Of a DNA stretch of 64,000 nucleotides, positions 43,254 to 51,980 are shown in pieces. The DNA comes from AP-15 sp963716115 (GTDB lineage Bacteria > Pseudomonadota > Alphaproteobacteria > ATCC43930 > CGMCC-115725), in assembly GCA_963716115.1 (NCBI GenBank), contig CAVQSZ010000033.1, positions 189,815 to 253,814 of the forward strand, read 5' to 3'. The first letter of the stretch is position 1. Every line of letters starts with the position of its first letter. A program made the translations under genes and the position numbers. The notes under the pieces are model-generated. The model worked only from the letters and a program-made list of their open reading frames with translations, did no database searches and was not told the origin of the DNA.

Positions 43254-43631
43254 ATGGAATCAGCCGCCCGTAAGCCGTCGCGCGCCCTCCTCGCCCTCGT
43301 GTTGGCCGCCGGTGTGGCGTCGTGTCGCGGCTTCGACACGATCCCGCAGCAGGAGGCCGACTGGCGGCAGGTCCAGCCGGAGCTCGTCGGCATGTCGGCG
43401 GCCCGGCTGCGGCAATGCGCCGGGCCGCCCTGGAGCGAGGAGACCACGCCGGCCGGGGCGCCGGGGCTCGTCTATCGCTACGCCGATCTTGAAAATTATT
43501 GCGAGGTCAGGCTGGAGCTCGACCGCGGGAAGGTCCGGTCGTTCTCCGCCGACCATTCGGCGCCGGACTTCCTGTGGCTGTTGAGCGGCGCCAACTATTG
43601 CGGCCGGATCTTTCAAGGCTGCATCCGCTGA
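43254..43631 (+). CDS. Small predicted lipoprotein
   Basis: 125 residues. N-terminal charged segment, hydrophobic LLALVLAAGVASC with lipobox VASC, then a mature part with QVQPELVGMSAARLRQCAGP, reminiscent of small outer-membrane lipoproteins that carry a fold with paired cysteines (also ENYCEVRLELDRGK and NYCGRIFQGCIR). ATG 43254; the frame is open to 43143. No family named. It stands alone between the transporter block and a hydrolase. Confidence 0.65.
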   Translation: MESAARKPSRALLALVLAAGVASCRGFDTIPQQEADWRQVQPELVGMSAARLRQCAGPPWSEETTPAGAPGLVYRYADLENYCEVRLELDRGKVRSFSADHSAPDFLWLLSGANYCGRIFQGCIR

Positions 43632-43708
43632 ACCGCGAGCGCCTCGGTTCCCGGCCGGCGCCGGTCGGGCTATAAGCCGCCCCGGTGAAATTCGGCAGGG
43701 GACGCGCG

Positions 43709-44485
43709 ATGACGGACGCCGGGCGGCTGGAGGTGCTGGGGATCGAGCTCGAGGCGCTGCGCCGCGGCGCCGGGCGCCCGATCCTGGCGCTGCACGGCTT
43801 CGACACGATCGACCCGCAGGCGCGGTTTCTCGATTTGCTCGGCCGCCATGCCGAGATCGTCGCGCCGTCCTCGCCCGGGTTTGGCCATTCGCCGCGGCCG
43901 AAGGATTTCGACACGGTCTACGACCTCGTCCACCTCTACCTCGCAATGCTCGACGCGCTGCCGGGCGACAAGGTGACACTGCTCGGATTTTCGTTCGGCG
44001 GCTGGCTCGCCGCCGAGGTCGCCGCGGCCTGCGGCCATCGCCTGGACAAGCTGATCCTGGTCGATCCGCTCGGGATCAAGATCAGCGATCGCGAGACGCC
44101 CGACATCCTCGACATCTTCAACCGATCGCCCGACGAGGTGCGCCGCCGCAGCTGGCACGACCCGGACCGGTCGGCCCCCGATTACAACGCGATGTCGGAC
44201 GAGGCGCTGGTCGTCCATGCCCGCAACCGCGAGGCGCTCTGCCTCTACGCTTGGCATCCCTATATGTACAACCCGCAGCTGCCGCGCTGGCTTGGCCGGA
44301 TCGCGGCCCCGACCCTGGTGCTGTGGGGCGAGAGCGACCAGGTGGTCACCCCCGATTACGGCCGCGCCTATGCCGGGCTGATCCCGAACTCGCGCTTCGA
44401 GCCGATCGAGCGCGCCGGCCATCATCCCGAGATCGAGCAGCCCGAAGCCTTCGTCGAGCTGGTTGCCCGCTTCCTCGCCGAATAG
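43709..44485 (+). CDS. Alpha/beta hydrolase
   Basis: 258 residues. Oxyanion-hole strand ILALHGFDTIDPQARFLDLL, nucleophile elbow LLGFSFGGWLA (Ser), Asp in VLWGESDQVVTPDYG and His in IERAGHHPEIEQPEAFVELV complete the triad. Size and layout match meta-cleavage-product-hydrolase-like enzymes, but the substrate is unknown. ATG 43709 preferred over GTG 43685. The antisense toxin gene ends one base after its stop. Confidence 0.87.
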   Translation: MTDAGRLEVLGIELEALRRGAGRPILALHGFDTIDPQARFLDLLGRHAEIVAPSSPGFGHSPRPKDFDTVYDLVHLYLAMLDALPGDKVTLLGFSFGGWLAAEVAAACGHRLDKLILVDPLGIKISDRETPDILDIFNRSPDEVRRRSWHDPDRSAPDYNAMSDEALVVHARNREALCLYAWHPYMYNPQLPRWLGRIAAPTLVLWGESDQVVTPDYGRAYAGLIPNSRFEPIERAGHHPEIEQPEAFVELVARFLAE

Positions 44486-44486
44486 G

Positions 44487-44816
44487 TCAGCCGATCCCGA
44501 GAAACACCGCCAACGCCCGGGCGACGGCGCGCATCGTGTCGTCGTCGACCCGGCCGAGCCGCTGGCCGATCTTCGCCCGAGGCACGGTTGCCGCCTTGTC
44601 GATCATGATCTGAGACCGTTTTTGCAGGCCGTTGGCGGGGCCGGGCTCGACGGTGATGCGTATCAGCGGCCAGTCGTGCAGCTCGCTGGTCAGGAGCAGC
44701 AACGTCGCCGAGCCCAATGTGGCGAAGGCATCGTCCTGGACGACAAGAGCGGGGCGCGGCTTGCCGTAATCGCCGGGCAGCGCAACCGTGACCACATCGC
44801 CGCGGCTCACTTCCAT
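44487..44816 (-). CDS. MazF/PemK-family endoribonuclease toxin
   Basis: 109 residues. Starts MEVSRGDVVTVALPGDYGKP, then RPALVVQDDAFATLGSATLL, and RITVEPGPANGLQKRSQIMI, DKAATVPRAKIGQRLGRVDD: the SH3-like PemK fold with its conserved Arg-Pro strand and Gln/Arg region. Such toxins cleave mRNA. The 10-base overlap with the upstream antitoxin-type gene is the usual toxin-antitoxin arrangement. Confidence 0.9.
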   Translation of the reverse strand: MEVSRGDVVTVALPGDYGKPRPALVVQDDAFATLGSATLLLLTSELHDWPLIRITVEPGPANGLQKRSQIMIDKAATVPRAKIGQRLGRVDDDTMRAVARALAVFLGIG

Positions 44817-45088
44817 TCGTGGGCGAGCTCGTCGAGATGCGCTTCGAGCTCGCCCATCACGGCGGCCTCGTCGCTGTCCGGATCGCGCGCGGCGGCGGCG
44901 GCTTCGAGCGACTGGCGGCGCGCCTCCGCCTCGAACTCGCGTCGCCGCTTCTGTGCGAGGCGCTCGCGAACCAGCTCCCGGAGCAGGGCGCCGAGCGGCT
45001 TCGACTCCTCCTCGGCAAGGGCGGCGAGGGCGGCCTTCAAGGCAGGATCGATGCGGAATGTAACCGTCTCGGCCGAAATACGCGGCAT
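44807..45088 (-). CDS. Ribbon-helix-helix antitoxin partner of MazF
   Basis: 93 residues. The start region ISAETVTFRIDPALKAALAA reads as a beta strand and first helix of a ribbon-helix-helix DNA-binding domain, followed by EESKPLGALLRELVRERLAQ (second helix). An Arg/Glu/Ala-rich C-terminal helix probably wraps the toxin. ATG 45088 is used; ATG 45103 is an in-frame alternative. Upstream of and overlapping the toxin gene by ten bases; autoregulation of the pair is inferred from family behaviour. Confidence 0.82.
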   Translation of the reverse strand: MPRISAETVTFRIDPALKAALAALAEEESKPLGALLRELVRERLAQKRRREFEAEARRQSLEAAAAARDPDSDEAAVMGELEAHLDELAHEWK

Positions 45089-45175
45089 GTCGGGACTCTT
45101 CATGTTACCGTGTTGAGCACAGTATGTGATACACATCGGAGCACGCTTCAACCGAGCCTTGTCACCATCCGGCGG

Positions 45176-46426
45176 ATGGCCGAAGATCGCCGTTCCGATC
45201 AGGACAGCGGAGAGTGGGCCGTGCAGGCTTGGTATCATTGCGAAAACGTCTACCCCTTTGTGCCGCAGGAGGTGCTCGACCGCGCCGAATCGGTGCGCGC
45301 CAGCCTGCCCAACCGATATTGCGACCCGAGGATCTCGGCCGATTTGTTCGAGGAATGCCTCGACGAGCACCTGTTGTGCGACGACCTCGGAGTCAACGTC
45401 GTCTCGATCGAGCACCATTCCGGGATCAACAGCCTCTACGGCGCGAGCCCGATGATCCTCGGCATCCTCGCCCGCCAGACAAAAAAAGTGCGCATCCTCA
45501 GCCTCGGCACCCTGATCACCGTGCGCCCCGACCCGGTGCGGATCGCCGAGGAATACGCCACCGCCGACGTGATCTCGCGCGGCCGCCTGGAGATCGGCTT
45601 TGTCAAATCCGGCGACAGCGAGATGGTGTCGGGCAACGCCAACCCGGTCGGCTATGTCGAGCGCTTCTGGGAGGCGATCGACCTCATTCAGAAGACGCTG
45701 ACGACGCATGACGGGCCGTTCAGCTGGGAGGGCAAGCACTTCACCCACCGCCACGTCAACATCTGGCCGCCCGCCTACCAGCGCCCGCACCCGCCGATGT
45801 GGGCGGCGACCGGCGACCCGGAGACCTCGGCCGAATTGGGCCGCCGCGGCATGGTCAACGCGCTCGTCCTGCGCGGCCCCGAGGCTTCGAAGCGCGCTTT
45901 CGACGCCTATCGCGAGGCCCGCCGCGAGACCGGGCTGCCGGCCCCGGGCACCGACAGGTTCGCCTATGCCGCGCTCGCCTATGTCGGCGACACCGACGAG
46001 GAGGGGCTGCGGGTCGGCTCGAAGCTGTTGTGGTTTCTTAACACCAGCCTCAAGCAGTCGCCGCAGATGTCGAAATTCCTGCCGGGCCGGATGCCGCCCG
46101 AGGTCACGGCGCAGAACTACCGCACCCAGCCGCGCCCCGGCGCGCAGGCGGTCAGACGCCCCGCCGACGGGCTGATAGGGATCACCGCCGAGCAGGCGGT
46201 CGCCCGCGGCATCCTGTGCGCCGGGAACCCCGACACCGTCCACCGGCAGATCATGGAGATCTACGACAAGGTCGGCGGCTTCGCCCATCTGATCTTCATC
46301 GGCCGCTCGGGCTTCCTCGACCATCGCGAGGCCGAGAAAGGCATTCGCCTGATGGCCAAGGAAGTCCTGCCGCGCCTGCCGGCCGCAACCCCGACGCCAT
46401 CGGCCGAACGGCGGGCGGCGGAGTAG
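45176..46426 (+). CDS. LLM-class (luciferase-like) flavin-dependent oxidoreductase
   Basis: 416 residues, F420/FMN-dependent monooxygenase fold. Features: DLGVNVVSIEHHSGINSLYG, KKVRILSLGTLITVRPDPVR, RIAEEYATADVISRGRLEIG (the LLM hallmark ADVISxGR), and HPPMWAATGDPETSAELGRR. ATG 45176 is the first plausible start; it is divergent from the antitoxin gene by 87 bases. Substrate unknown. The SDR gene follows in the same direction 101 bases later. Confidence 0.87.
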   Translation: MAEDRRSDQDSGEWAVQAWYHCENVYPFVPQEVLDRAESVRASLPNRYCDPRISADLFEECLDEHLLCDDLGVNVVSIEHHSGINSLYGASPMILGILARQTKKVRILSLGTLITVRPDPVRIAEEYATADVISRGRLEIGFVKSGDSEMVSGNANPVGYVERFWEAIDLIQKTLTTHDGPFSWEGKHFTHRHVNIWPPAYQRPHPPMWAATGDPETSAELGRRGMVNALVLRGPEASKRAFDAYREARRETGLPAPGTDRFAYAALAYVGDTDEEGLRVGSKLLWFLNTSLKQSPQMSKFLPGRMPPEVTAQNYRTQPRPGAQAVRRPADGLIGITAEQAVARGILCAGNPDTVHRQIMEIYDKVGGFAHLIFIGRSGFLDHREAEKGIRLMAKEVLPRLPAATPTPSAERRAAE

Positions 46427-46527
46427 CCCTCGGCGGGGCGGGCGCGGCGGCAAGCGGCTGGAGCGCGCGCCTGAGATGCTGATATCGTGCGCGGGACATC
46501 GGGCATCCGCAGCAGGAGATCGTCACC

Positions 46528-47283
46528 ATGGCTTCGAACGGCAAAGTCGCGCTCGTCACCGGCGGCGGCAGCGGCATCGGCAAGGCGTCGGCGCTGGCGC
46601 TGGCGAGGGAAGGGTTTGCGGTCGTCGTCGCCGGGCGGCGGCCGGAGCCGCTGCAGGCAGTGGTGGGCGAGATCGAAGGTCTGCAAGGCCGGGCGCTCGG
46701 CGTGCCGACCGATGTCGGCGACCCCGCTTCGGTGCAGGCGTTGTTCGCCAAGGCCAAGGCGACCTACGGCCGGCTCGACGTGCTGTTCAACAACGCCGGC
46801 TTCGGCGCCGCGGCGCCGATCGAGGAGCTGGCGTTCGAGCGCTGGAAGGCGGTCGTCGACACGATCCTGACGGGCTCCTTCCTGTGCACCCAGGAAGCCT
46901 TCCGGATCATGAAGGACCAGACCCCGATGGGCGGCCGGATCATCAACAACGGCTCGATCTCGGCACACGCGCCGCGGCCCAACTCGGTCGCCTACACCTC
47001 GACCAAGCATGCGATCACCGGGCTGACCAAGTCGACCTCGCTCGACGGCCGCAAATACGACATCGCCTGCGGTCAGATCGACATCGGCAACGCGCTGACC
47101 GAGATGACGGCGCGCATGCAGCGCGGCGTGCCGCAGGCCAACGGCGCGGTCATCGAGGAGCCGGTGATGGACGTGCAGAACGTGGCCCGCGCCGTCGTCT
47201 TCATGGCGACGGTCACCCCCGAGGCCAATGTCCAGTTCCTGACCGTGATGGCGACCAAGATGCCGTTCGTCGGCCGCGGCTAG
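46528..47283 (+). CDS. Short-chain dehydrogenase/reductase
   Basis: 251 residues, classical SDR. Cofactor motif ALVTGGGSGIGKASALALAR, NNAG in VLFNNAGFGAAAPIEELAF, catalytic Ser in NNGSISAHAPRPNSVAYTST with YxxxK (YTSTK). The Arg in VVVAGRRPEPL favours NADP(H). A ribosome site (caggaga) lies before ATG 46528. Substrate unknown. Confidence 0.9.
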   Translation: MASNGKVALVTGGGSGIGKASALALAREGFAVVVAGRRPEPLQAVVGEIEGLQGRALGVPTDVGDPASVQALFAKAKATYGRLDVLFNNAGFGAAAPIEELAFERWKAVVDTILTGSFLCTQEAFRIMKDQTPMGGRIINNGSISAHAPRPNSVAYTSTKHAITGLTKSTSLDGRKYDIACGQIDIGNALTEMTARMQRGVPQANGAVIEEPVMDVQNVARAVVFMATVTPEANVQFLTVMATKMPFVGRG

Positions 47284-47353
47284 CGGCGGGCCGCTTGCGT
47301 CGCTCGATCGGAGCCGCTTCGCGCGCCGCGCGCCTCAGCCGGGGGTTCCCCGG

Positions 47354-48340
47354 TCAATAGCGCCATACCTTGGTGTTCAGCAGGTTATGAGCCATGCGGG
47401 CGACGGCGAGGTGCGGCGGCACCCGCAACAGGCCGCCGCGCCGCTCGCCGGCTTCGAGCCACGCCTCGCCCGACCGCCCGAACGTCGTCGCCGCGAACTC
47501 GCCCGGACGCCGCTCGAGGAAGTCGAGCAGCCGCTCGAAGCGGCGCTGATTGACTTGGTTGCGGCGCATGTCCTGGTACCTGAAGTCGACCCGCTTCACG
47601 AACTCGAACGGGTGGGTCAGGATCACGATCGGCGAGATTCCGGCCTCGCGCGCCTGCCACAGCAGGGTCTCCATCTCCGGCCAGGAGGTCGAGGTGATCG
47701 CCATCGTGCGCAGCTGCGAGCCGAGCGAGGGGTGCGGCGTCGCATAGGTCAGGACCGGGATTTCCAGGACCCCGTCGATCATGGCGCTGCCGCTGACCAC
47801 ATGCAGATCGGGGTCGGCGGGGCGATAGGCCGCGAGCCCGATGTTCGAGCCGAGCCTGATGCCGCATCGCCGCATCGCGCGATCGACGACGCGACCGCAG
47901 CTGAAGCCGCCGGTGCGCAGCGCGACCGGCCGCGCCAGCCCCCAGCGGGCGAAGGCCGAGCACCCGAAGCCGATCATCTCGGTCAGCTCGTCGAGCGAGC
48001 GCGCCGCGCAGGAATCATTTTCCGGCCGGCTCGCGCTCCAGCCGTTGCTGCGAAAATGCAGCCAGCACGGGTGCAGATGCAGCTGCAAGTCCTGGTCGGC
48101 CTCGGCGAGCCGCTCGACGATCCGCCGCATCGGCGCATCGCCGAAATAGGCGCTCTGCAGCGCTTCGACAAAGAATGTCGCCGCGGTCCCGGCTTCCTTC
48201 AGCGCGTCCAGAATGAACCCCAGGCCTTCGCTGCGCCCGTTCACCCGGCACTCGACCAGCTCGCGGCTCAGCGGCCGGTAGCGCAGCGGGTCGGCGAACG
48301 CGCCGGCAATGCTGAATTCGGTATCGACGGTGATGCACAC
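47354..48340 (-). CDS. Polysaccharide deacetylase-like protein (NodB fold)
   Basis: At least 328 residues. The opening strand VCITVDTEFSIAGAF carries the Asp-Thr-Glu catalytic start of this deacetylase subgroup. Further motifs are DLQLHLHPCWLHF (His-x-His), VALRTGGFSCGRVVDRAMRR, and IVILTHPFEFVK. Such proteins de-N-acetylate or otherwise modify envelope or capsule glycans. The start is unclear: the frame is open to 48685 with no ATG before the conserved region, so GTG 48340 is taken as the minimal start. A CTG-type or upstream start, or an indel near 48410 where a ribosome-site/ATG pair lies in another frame, cannot be excluded. Confidence 0.75.
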   Translation of the reverse strand: MCITVDTEFSIAGAFADPLRYRPLSRELVECRVNGRSEGLGFILDALKEAGTAATFFVEALQSAYFGDAPMRRIVERLAEADQDLQLHLHPCWLHFRSNGWSASRPENDSCAARSLDELTEMIGFGCSAFARWGLARPVALRTGGFSCGRVVDRAMRRCGIRLGSNIGLAAYRPADPDLHVVSGSAMIDGVLEIPVLTYATPHPSLGSQLRTMAITSTSWPEMETLLWQAREAGISPIVILTHPFEFVKRVDFRYQDMRRNQVNQRRFERLLDFLERRPGEFAATTFGRSGEAWLEAGERRGGLLRVPPHLAVARMAHNLLNTKVWRY

Positions 48341-48654
48341 CTCGGTCGGCGGTCGGGCAATGTGCGGCAGCGCCGGCGCCCCCGCATCCCCGTTTGCGCC
48401 GCAGCTGACGACATGACAACCTCTCGCCGAGCGATCGGCTTTTCTAAAGCGCTTGGAACTCGGCCACCTTAGTCGAATCCGCAAAAAAGCGCAATGATAA
48501 CCATAGTTAACGGAGCGTATGCCGGCCTGTCCAAGGACCGGCTTCGATCGGTTGCGAGTTTGAGTTTTCTTAAGCGTTCGATCATATTCACCGGCCGCTG
48601 GGGCGATCTCGGTCGGCGGTCCGGAGAGCTTCGCGTTCGGAAGGGAAGGACGGC
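48341..48654. other. Divergent region between deacetylase and VanZ-like gene
   Basis: 314 bases. The stretch 48470-48520 is AT-rich for this genome (cgcaaaaaagcgcaatgata, catagttaacgg), the likely promoter area for both divergent genes. Part of it may be the N-terminal end of the deacetylase, whose start is not settled. No other gene seen. Confidence 0.4.
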
Positions 48655-49356
48655 GTGCGGGCGCTTCGCATTGCTTGCTGGGCATGGGCCGTGGTCATCG
48701 TCCTGATCATGTGGCTTCCCGACCCTCGTCTCGCCGGGCTCGATCTGGCCTCGCCGATCGTTCAGGGCGCGGCCTTCGCGGTGGGCGCGGCGCTGTTCGC
48801 CCTGGCTGATCCCCGCCGGCCTCATTTTTTTCGCCGACCGGCCAATTCGCAGGGCGCGGTCGGCTATCTCGTGCTTCGCTTCAGGGGTCACCTCTTCCGC
48901 GTCGTCCTGATGCTCGTCGGCTACGCCGCGATTCTCGAGGCAGGCCAATATTTCGAGCCCCGCAGAAGGTCCAGCGTCTTCGATTTCGCGGAGAACGCCC
49001 TGTGGATCCTGGTGGCGAGCGCCGCGGTCTATTGCCTCGCCCGGCTCTTTCTCGCCGACCGCTTTCTGAGCCGCATCACCCAGCGCCATCTCGCCCGGAT
49101 GGCGGATTCGTTTCGCGCGGAGGCGATGTACTCCGCCTATCTGCGCGACGTCATCCAGGCCGGGCGGGCGATCTGCGTCGCTCCCTCGATCGAGCCCGCC
49201 GACAAGGTCGAGAGGGTCGGCCGGCTCCTCGACGACGCGCTCGGCGTCGAGATGCCGAACCCCCGAGAGGAGCTGCTCGATACGGTGTTCGGCGAACGGA
49301 AAGCCGAGCCGGCGGCGTTCCGGCCGTCGGCCGAAAAGCTTGAACGCCTCGATTGA
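48655..49356 (+). CDS. VanZ-like membrane protein
   Basis: 233 residues. Helices at LRIACWAWAVVIVLIMWLPD, VQGAAFAVGAALFALAD and LMLVGYAAILEAGQYFEPRR, then FDFAENALWILVASAAVY. The Glu-Ala-Gly-Gln-Tyr-Phe and SVFDFAEN motifs fit the VanZ family, which has a conserved E-x-x-Q and D-x-x-x-N pattern. A charged cytoplasmic tail of about 100 residues follows, with no named domain. GTG 48655 with gaaggga eight bases before. Function in this organism unknown; VanZ-like proteins are often near polysaccharide genes, as here. Confidence 0.75.
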   Translation: MRALRIACWAWAVVIVLIMWLPDPRLAGLDLASPIVQGAAFAVGAALFALADPRRPHFFRRPANSQGAVGYLVLRFRGHLFRVVLMLVGYAAILEAGQYFEPRRRSSVFDFAENALWILVASAAVYCLARLFLADRFLSRITQRHLARMADSFRAEAMYSAYLRDVIQAGRAICVAPSIEPADKVERVGRLLDDALGVEMPNPREELLDTVFGERKAEPAAFRPSAEKLERLD

Positions 49357-49629
49357 ACGCCTGGCACGAGCGGCGCGGCGTCGCCGCCGCCGCTTTCGCC
49401 CGGTCCGGCCGCTCGCGGCGGCGCCCGATTGCGGGCGGCGCGCCGGCGCGTTACGATGGGCGACTCTCGCCGACGGCGATCAAGGCGGCGCCATGTGGCG
49501 CGCTCCCCGCCGTCTCCCGCCGCCGCAGCGAAGAGTATCGGCGCCGGACCCGGGCGGGCGGCGCAATTTCGACACGCTGCCGGCGCGCCTTTTGCGGCGT
49601 CGGGGCCGCTCTTCATCTCGGAGGCATTC

Positions 49630-50436
49630 GTGAAGCTTCGACACCTGGCGTTTTTGATTGCGTCGTTGGCGGCCGCCGCGGCCTGGCTCGCGCCCGACGC
49701 GGGGTTCGCCGCGACGGCCCGCAAGGCGGTCAAGCCCGCGGTCAGCGAGGAGGCCGCGGCCGCGCTCCAGCGCATGGGCGAGACCCTGCGCTCGGGCGAG
49801 TATTCGTTCCAGGTGCGCACGATCCGCGTCTACGCCGATCCGAACGGCCAGCCGCTTCACATCTTCCACACGATGAAGGTGACGGTGCACCGGCCGAACC
49901 GGCTGCTGGTCGAGGTGACCGGCGACGACGGCGCGCGCAAGCTGATGTTCGACGGCAAGAACGCCGTCGTGTTCTCGGCCGCCGACAACAAATACGCGTC
50001 CGTGGCGGTGCCGGAGGGCACGATCGAGGCGATGATGAAGGAGCTGGTCGGGCGCCTCGGCGTCGACTTTCCGCTCGCCGACTTTTTCACCGAAGCGCCG
50101 GGCAAAGCGTTCCTGACCGGCGTCGCCTCGGGCGGCGTCGTCAACACCGTGACCATCGACGGTGTCCCGTGCCTGCACCTGGTGTTCGATCAGCCGCCCG
50201 GGATCGAGCTCGAATTGTGGCTGGAGAAGAACGACAAGTCGCTGCCGCGCCGCCTGATCGTCACCTATCGCATGCTGCCGGGCCAGCCGAGCTTCATCGC
50301 CGAGTTTTCCGATTGGAACTTCTCGATCCACTCGACCGATGCCGATTTCGCTTTTCAGCCGCCGGCCGGCGCGACCCAGATCGAGCTGAAGCCCCCGGCG
50401 CCGACGCCGGCCAAGGCTAAGGGAGGCAAGCGATGA
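49630..50436 (+). CDS. DUF2092 exported protein
   Basis: 268 residues. Signal peptide VKLRHLAFLIASLAAAAAWL ending near GFAA. The mature protein has ALQRMGETLRSGEYSFQVRT, then MKVTVHRPNRLLVEVTGDDG and RKLMFDGKNAVVFSAADNKY, the LolA-like beta pattern of DUF2092. Later PAGATQIEL. Start GTG 49630 follows ggagg by seven bases. It overlaps the next gene by four bases (atga), so the two are co-translated. Before it, 49357-49629 holds no supportable gene. Confidence 0.87.
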   Translation: MKLRHLAFLIASLAAAAAWLAPDAGFAATARKAVKPAVSEEAAAALQRMGETLRSGEYSFQVRTIRVYADPNGQPLHIFHTMKVTVHRPNRLLVEVTGDDGARKLMFDGKNAVVFSAADNKYASVAVPEGTIEAMMKELVGRLGVDFPLADFFTEAPGKAFLTGVASGGVVNTVTIDGVPCLHLVFDQPPGIELELWLEKNDKSLPRRLIVTYRMLPGQPSFIAEFSDWNFSIHSTDADFAFQPPAGATQIELKPPAPTPAKAKGGKR

Positions 50437-50852
50437 GGCGGCTCGCCCTTGTCTGCGTCGGCGTGCTCTTGGCCGCGTCGGCGGCGCCCGACGCCTTCGG
50501 CTGGGGGGCGGTCAGCGGGCCGCGCGGCGGCGCGGCCTATCGCGGCCCGATGGGCGGCGCGGCGGTGCGCGGGCCGGGCGGCGCCGCGGCGGTGCGCGGC
50601 CCCGGCGGGGCGGCGGCGGTGCGCGGCCCCTACGGCGGCACCGCCTATCGCGGCTCGACCTATCATGGCGGCTATTACGGCGGCACAACGGTCTATCGCG
50701 GCGGAGGCTATTACGGCGCCCCGGTCGCGGCCGGGGTGGCGGCGGGCGTCGCCGTCGGCGCCGCGGCCGGGGCGGCCGCCGCATCCTCGAGCTACTACTA
50801 TCCGCCGCCCTATTACTGCTCGCCCTCCTATCCCTGCCCGGCGCCTTATTAG
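50433..50852 (+). CDS. Secreted Gly/Ala/Tyr-rich low-complexity protein
   Basis: 139 residues. Signal peptide MRRLALVCVGVLLAASAAPD. The mature protein carries repeated GGAAxRGP units (four near-copies from residue about 31 to 67), then YRGSTYHGGYYGGT and a tail of SSSYYYPPPYYCSPSYPCPA. This composition is common in small envelope proteins found after DUF2092 genes. Start overlaps the previous stop; ggaggcaag precedes it. Function unknown. Confidence 0.75.
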   Translation: MRRLALVCVGVLLAASAAPDAFGWGAVSGPRGGAAYRGPMGGAAVRGPGGAAAVRGPGGAAAVRGPYGGTAYRGSTYHGGYYGGTTVYRGGGYYGAPVAAGVAAGVAVGAAAGAAAASSSYYYPPPYYCSPSYPCPAPY

Positions 50853-50882
50853 GGTGGGGCCAGACCTTTGCTCCCGTTCTCG

Positions 50883-50950
50883 TCATCCCGGCGAAAGCCG
50901 GGACCCATGTCGACCGTGGGCACCGGCCTTCGCCGGAGTGGATTCCTACC
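50883..50950. repeat. Intergenic hairpin repeat (cgtcatcccggcgaaa type)
   Basis: cccggc (50887-50892) pairs with gccggg (50897-50902) over a gaaa loop. A second stem, caccggcc/ggccttcgccgg, follows. The unit matches the widespread cgtcatcccggcgaaagccg repeat of alphaproteobacteria and sits just before hpnL. Confidence 0.65.
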
Positions 50951-50984
50951 CGGGCACCATCTGTCAGAACTGCTCCACTAGCCG

Positions 50985-51980
50985 ATGAAGGCTGTTTCGA
51001 TCGCCGCCGCGGTCGCCGGCCTCGCCGTGATCATCGGGCTGGTCGCCGGCTTTGGCGCGGACGCGGTGCTGCGCTCGCTGCTCGCGATCGGTTGGGCCGG
51101 GTTCGCGGCGGTCTGCCTCATTCATCTGGCGCTGATCGCGGCGATGGGGCTCGCCTGGCGGCTGCTCGTGCCGGGGGCGCCGGCATGGGTCTTGATATGG
51201 GGGCGGCTGCTGCGCGACGCCGGCTCCGAGGTATTGCCGTTCTCGCAGCTCGGCGGCTGCGTCCTGGGGGTGCGTGCGGTGGCGCTGGCCGGCGTGCCGG
51301 CCCCGGTCGGCGCGGCCAGCACGATCGTCGACCTGACCCTCGAATTTCTGGCCAAGCTCGCTTATACCGCGCTTGGCCTCATCTGGCTCGTCCGGCTGCG
51401 GCCCGGCTCGCCGGCCGCGATGCCGATCGCGATCGGGCTGGCGGCCGCCGCGTTGGGCGCGGTCGGGCTTGTCGCCTTGCAGCGGCGCGGCTTCGATTTT
51501 CTCGGCCGTTCAGCCGGCATCCTGGGCCGCGGGTGGGCCGACCGCGCCGCCGAAGGGGCCGCGGCGCTGCACCGCGCGCTTGGCCGCATCTACCGCCTGC
51601 GGGCCGGTCTGTGGGGCGGGTTTCTGCTGCATCTGGCCTGCTGGGTCGGCAGCGCGGTCGAGGTCTGGATCGCGCTGCGCCTCGCCGGCGCCCCGCTGCC
51701 GTTCGGCGTCGTGATCGTGATCGAAAGCCTGGTCTATGCCGTGCGCAGCGTCGCCTTCGCGATCCCGAACGCGGTCGGGGTGCAGGAAGGGGCCTATATC
51801 CTGATCGGCGGCGCTCTCGGGCTGACCCCGGAGATGGCGCTGGCCTTGTCGTTGTTGAAGCGGGCGCGGGATCTGGCGATCGGCCTGCCGGCGCTTGGCG
51901 CGTGGCAGGCGGTCGAGGGCGGCCGGCTGTGGCGACGCGCCCGCGCGCAAGACGCCATTCTCGCCCGGAGGAAATCATGA
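50985..51980 (+). CDS. hpnL: HpnL-type membrane protein (lysylphosphatidylglycerol synthase-like fold)
   Basis: 331 residues, about seven membrane helices. It resembles the hopanoid-associated HpnL group: LLRDAGSEVLPFSQLGGCVL, ALAGVPAPVGAASTIVDLTL, FAIPNAVGVQEGAYILIGGA and SLLKRARDLAIGLPALGAWQ are HpnL-like. It belongs to the flippase-like DUF of lysylphosphatidylglycerol synthases. In other bacteria hpnL sits with hopanoid genes; here it is isolated from hpnR by 34 kb. The assignment is by family memory. No clear ribosome site; a repeat lies directly upstream. The stop overlaps the next ATG (four bases). Confidence 0.72.
   Translation: MKAVSIAAAVAGLAVIIGLVAGFGADAVLRSLLAIGWAGFAAVCLIHLALIAAMGLAWRLLVPGAPAWVLIWGRLLRDAGSEVLPFSQLGGCVLGVRAVALAGVPAPVGAASTIVDLTLEFLAKLAYTALGLIWLVRLRPGSPAAMPIAIGLAAAALGAVGLVALQRRGFDFLGRSAGILGRGWADRAAEGAAALHRALGRIYRLRAGLWGGFLLHLACWVGSAVEVWIALRLAGAPLPFGVVIVIESLVYAVRSVAFAIPNAVGVQEGAYILIGGALGLTPEMALALSLLKRARDLAIGLPALGAWQAVEGGRLWRRARAQDAILARRKS

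Noticed and set aside
50520..50660. Short tandem DNA repeat or CRISPR-like array
   Set aside because: The repeats are in-frame GGAAxRGP codons of a secreted low-complexity protein, with no spacers.
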